Shown here: one piece after another, positions 4,658-6,081 of the stretch
How positions within the stretch are numbered: the stretch's first letter is position 1
Layout of the letters: each line of letters begins with the position of its first letter
Assembly (NCBI GenBank): GCA_023395595.1
Contig: JAEWYO010000011.1
Location: 1 to 6,081 of the forward strand
Reading direction: 5' to 3'
Length of the DNA stretch: 6,081 nt
DNA from: Bacillota bacterium
GTDB lineage: Bacteria > Bacillota > Clostridia > Christensenellales > CAG-138
Notes under the pieces: model-generated
What the model was told of the DNA's origin: nothing
Databases searched by the model: none
Seen by the model: only the letters and a program-made list of their open reading frames with translations
Made by a program: the position numbers and the translations under genes

Positions 4658-6081
4658 ATGAAACTCAACGAGAACCAGAAACGGTTGATCAAGACCCTGA
4701 TTGGCGCGGCGGTATACGTCCTCGCGATTGTGACGCGTGTGGAAGGCAGCCTGCTTTCGCTTGGCGCGTTCCTCGCGGCGTATTTCATCATCGGTGGGGA
4801 TGTGCTCTGGCGCGCGATTCGCAACATCCTGCGCGGTAAGGTGTTTGACGAAAACTTCCTGATGAGCCTTGCCACCGTTGGCGCGTTTATCGTTGGCGAT
4901 TTTGCCGAGGCGGTCGCGGTGATGCTGTTTTATCAGGTGGGTGAACTGTTTCAGGATTACGCAGTGGATCAATCGCGCAAATCGATTGCGGGGTTGATGG
5001 ACATCCGTCCGGATTACGCGAATGTGCAGCGCGGAGATGTTCTGGAAAAAGTCGATCCCGACGCGGTAAAGGTGGACGAAATTATCGTCATCAAGCCCGG
5101 CGAGCGCGTGCCTCTGGATGCGGTTGTGCTCAGCGGGAGTTCTTCGGTCGATACCTCTGCGCTCACGGGCGAATCCCTCCCGCGCGATGTGGATGAGGGA
5201 GACGCGCTGCTGAGCGGCTGCATCAACATCAGCGGGCTGGTTACCGCGCGGGTAACGAAGGAATACGGCGAATCCACCGTGAGCAAGATTCTCGATTTGG
5301 TGGAGAACGCGGGCAACAAAAAGTCTCAGTCCGAGAATTTCATCACCAAGTTTGCGGGATATTATACGCCGATCGTTGTGATCATTGCCGTACTGCTGGC
5401 GTTCATTCCGCCGCTGGTCGTGCCGGGGGCAACGTTTTCAGACTGGATCTATCGCGGGCTGATCTTTCTTGTAATCTCGTGCCCGTGCGCGCTGGTGATC
5501 TCGATTCCGCTGAGCTTCTTCGGCGGCATCGGCGGGGCTTCGCGCAGAGGCATTCTCGTCAAGGGCAGCAACTATCTCGAGGCGCTGGCCGAGACGGAGA
5601 TCGTCGTCTTCGACAAGACAGGCACTCTCACCAAGGGAATCTTTCAGGTGCAGCAGATTTTACCGGAAGGGATTTCCGCTGACGAGTTGCTGGAGATTGC
5701 GGCTTATGCGGAAAGCTACAGCAATCACCCGATTTCACTCTCGCTGCAAAAAGCGTATGGCAAGGCGATTGACGCCGCTCGTATCAGCGGGGTTGAGGAG
5801 ACCTCCGGGCACGGCGTGACCGCGCAGGTGGATGGCAAGACGGTTGCCGCGGGAAACGCGAAGCTCATGCGCCGCCTCGGCATCGCGTTCACGGAGCCGG
5901 AGAATGCCATCGGTACGGTTGTGCATGTGGCGCAGGATGGTGTGTATCGCGGATCGATCCTGATTGCGGACGAGGTCAAAGAGGACGCGAAGCGCGCGAT
6001 CTGCGAACTCAAAGAAGCAGGCATTCGCCAGACGGTCATGCTCACGGGCGACGCAAAGCGCATTGGCGAGCGGGTTTCCGG
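4658..6081 (+). CDS. cadA: Zn/Cd/Pb-exporting P1B-type ATPase, truncated by the window end
   Basis: The frame has no stop and runs off the edge; 474 residues are visible. ATP-driven export of divalent soft metals across the membrane is expected. Motifs in order are: four membrane helices within about 13-98, actuator TGES at 170-173, a membrane pair at about 235-287 with metal-binding CPC at 275-277 (SCPCALVISIP, the Zn/Cd type), phosphorylated Asp319 in DKTGTLTKG, the HP motif at 357-358 (SNHP), GHG at 384-386, and MLTGD at 461-465. The GDGxND hinge and last helices must lie beyond the window. No HMA domain is fused to the N-terminus; the preceding gene supplies one. The ATG at 4658 is preferred. 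A GTG at 4649, overlapping the previous stop, would add three residues, and neither has a strong ribosome site. Translation is probably coupled. Helix 3 has GDFAEA. Confidence 0.93.
   Translation, partial: MKLNENQKRLIKTLIGAAVYVLAIVTRVEGSLLSLGAFLAAYFIIGGDVLWRAIRNILRGKVFDENFLMSLATVGAFIVGDFAEAVAVMLFYQVGELFQDYAVDQSRKSIAGLMDIRPDYANVQRGDVLEKVDPDAVKVDEIIVIKPGERVPLDAVVLSGSSSVDTSALTGESLPRDVDEGDALLSGCINISGLVTARVTKEYGESTVSKILDLVENAGNKKSQSENFITKFAGYYTPIVVIIAVLLAFIPPLVVPGATFSDWIYRGLIFLVISCPCALVISIPLSFFGGIGGASRRGILVKGSNYLEALAETEIVVFDKTGTLTKGIFQVQQILPEGISADELLEIAAYAESYSNHPISLSLQKAYGKAIDAARISGVEETSGHGVTAQVDGKTVAAGNAKLMRRLGIAFTEPENAIGTVVHVAQDGVYRGSILIADEVKEDAKRAICELKEAGIRQTVMLTGDAKRIGERVS

Noticed and set aside
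4313..4972. Minus-strand open frame of about 219 codons across the efflux promoter
   Set aside because: It overlaps the promoter, operators, the HMA gene and the start of the pump in antisense, and shows no domain. The plus strand carries intact HMA and P-type ATPase motifs.

Overview
The window looks like chromosome from a moderately GC-rich member of the Bacillota, most likely class Clostridia. This is an inference from AGGAGG-type ribosome binding sites, sigma-A-like TTGACA/TATAAT promoters in AT-rich gaps, short hairpin-plus-T-run terminators, a lipoprotein binding protein, a CymR-like Rrf2 regulator and a clostridial-style CadA pump. There is no rRNA, tRNA, CRISPR array, insertion sequence or phage gene.

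Layout from left to right. (1) 5-576: a single-gene unit on the minus strand, with promoter, cysteine-free Rrf2-family regulator and terminator. (2) 580-635: a short nested inverted repeat of unknown role. (3) 644-3619: a three-gene minus-strand operon for a polar amino acid ABC importer. Its order is lipoprotein binding protein, membrane permease (with an unusual N-terminal extracytoplasmic insert), then ATPase. It has a promoter at 3591-3619, a terminator-like palindrome in the leader, a strong hairpin between binding protein and permease, and a terminator at 644-676. (4) 3620-3797: an AT-rich gap with no gene. (5) 3798-6081: a divergent heavy-metal resistance locus. A CadC-type ArsR/SmtB repressor is on the minus strand. 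On the plus strand are a free-standing 73-residue heavy-metal-associated (HMA) domain protein and a Zn/Cd/Pb-type P1B ATPase, which runs off the right edge.

The metal locus reads as one circuit. The repressor has both known metal sites of its family (cysteines near the N-terminus and in the CVC motif, plus the D/H/H/E set in the last helix). The efflux promoter carries two near-identical 20-bp palindromes of the form AGTTGAR-N6-YTCAACT. One fills the spacer between perfect -35 and -10 boxes, and the other lies at about +4 to +23. Metal binding should release the repressor and switch on the HMA protein and the pump, which would export Zn(II), Cd(II) or Pb(II). The DCxxC motif of the HMA protein also points to these ions rather than copper.

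The importer and the Rrf2 regulator may be linked, since CymR-like proteins control cystine uptake in other Bacillota, but nothing in the sequence proves this. I did not find a clearly new biological system. The most interesting features are regulatory: the operator embedded in the efflux promoter, the attenuator-like leader of the importer, and the split metal-binding domain.
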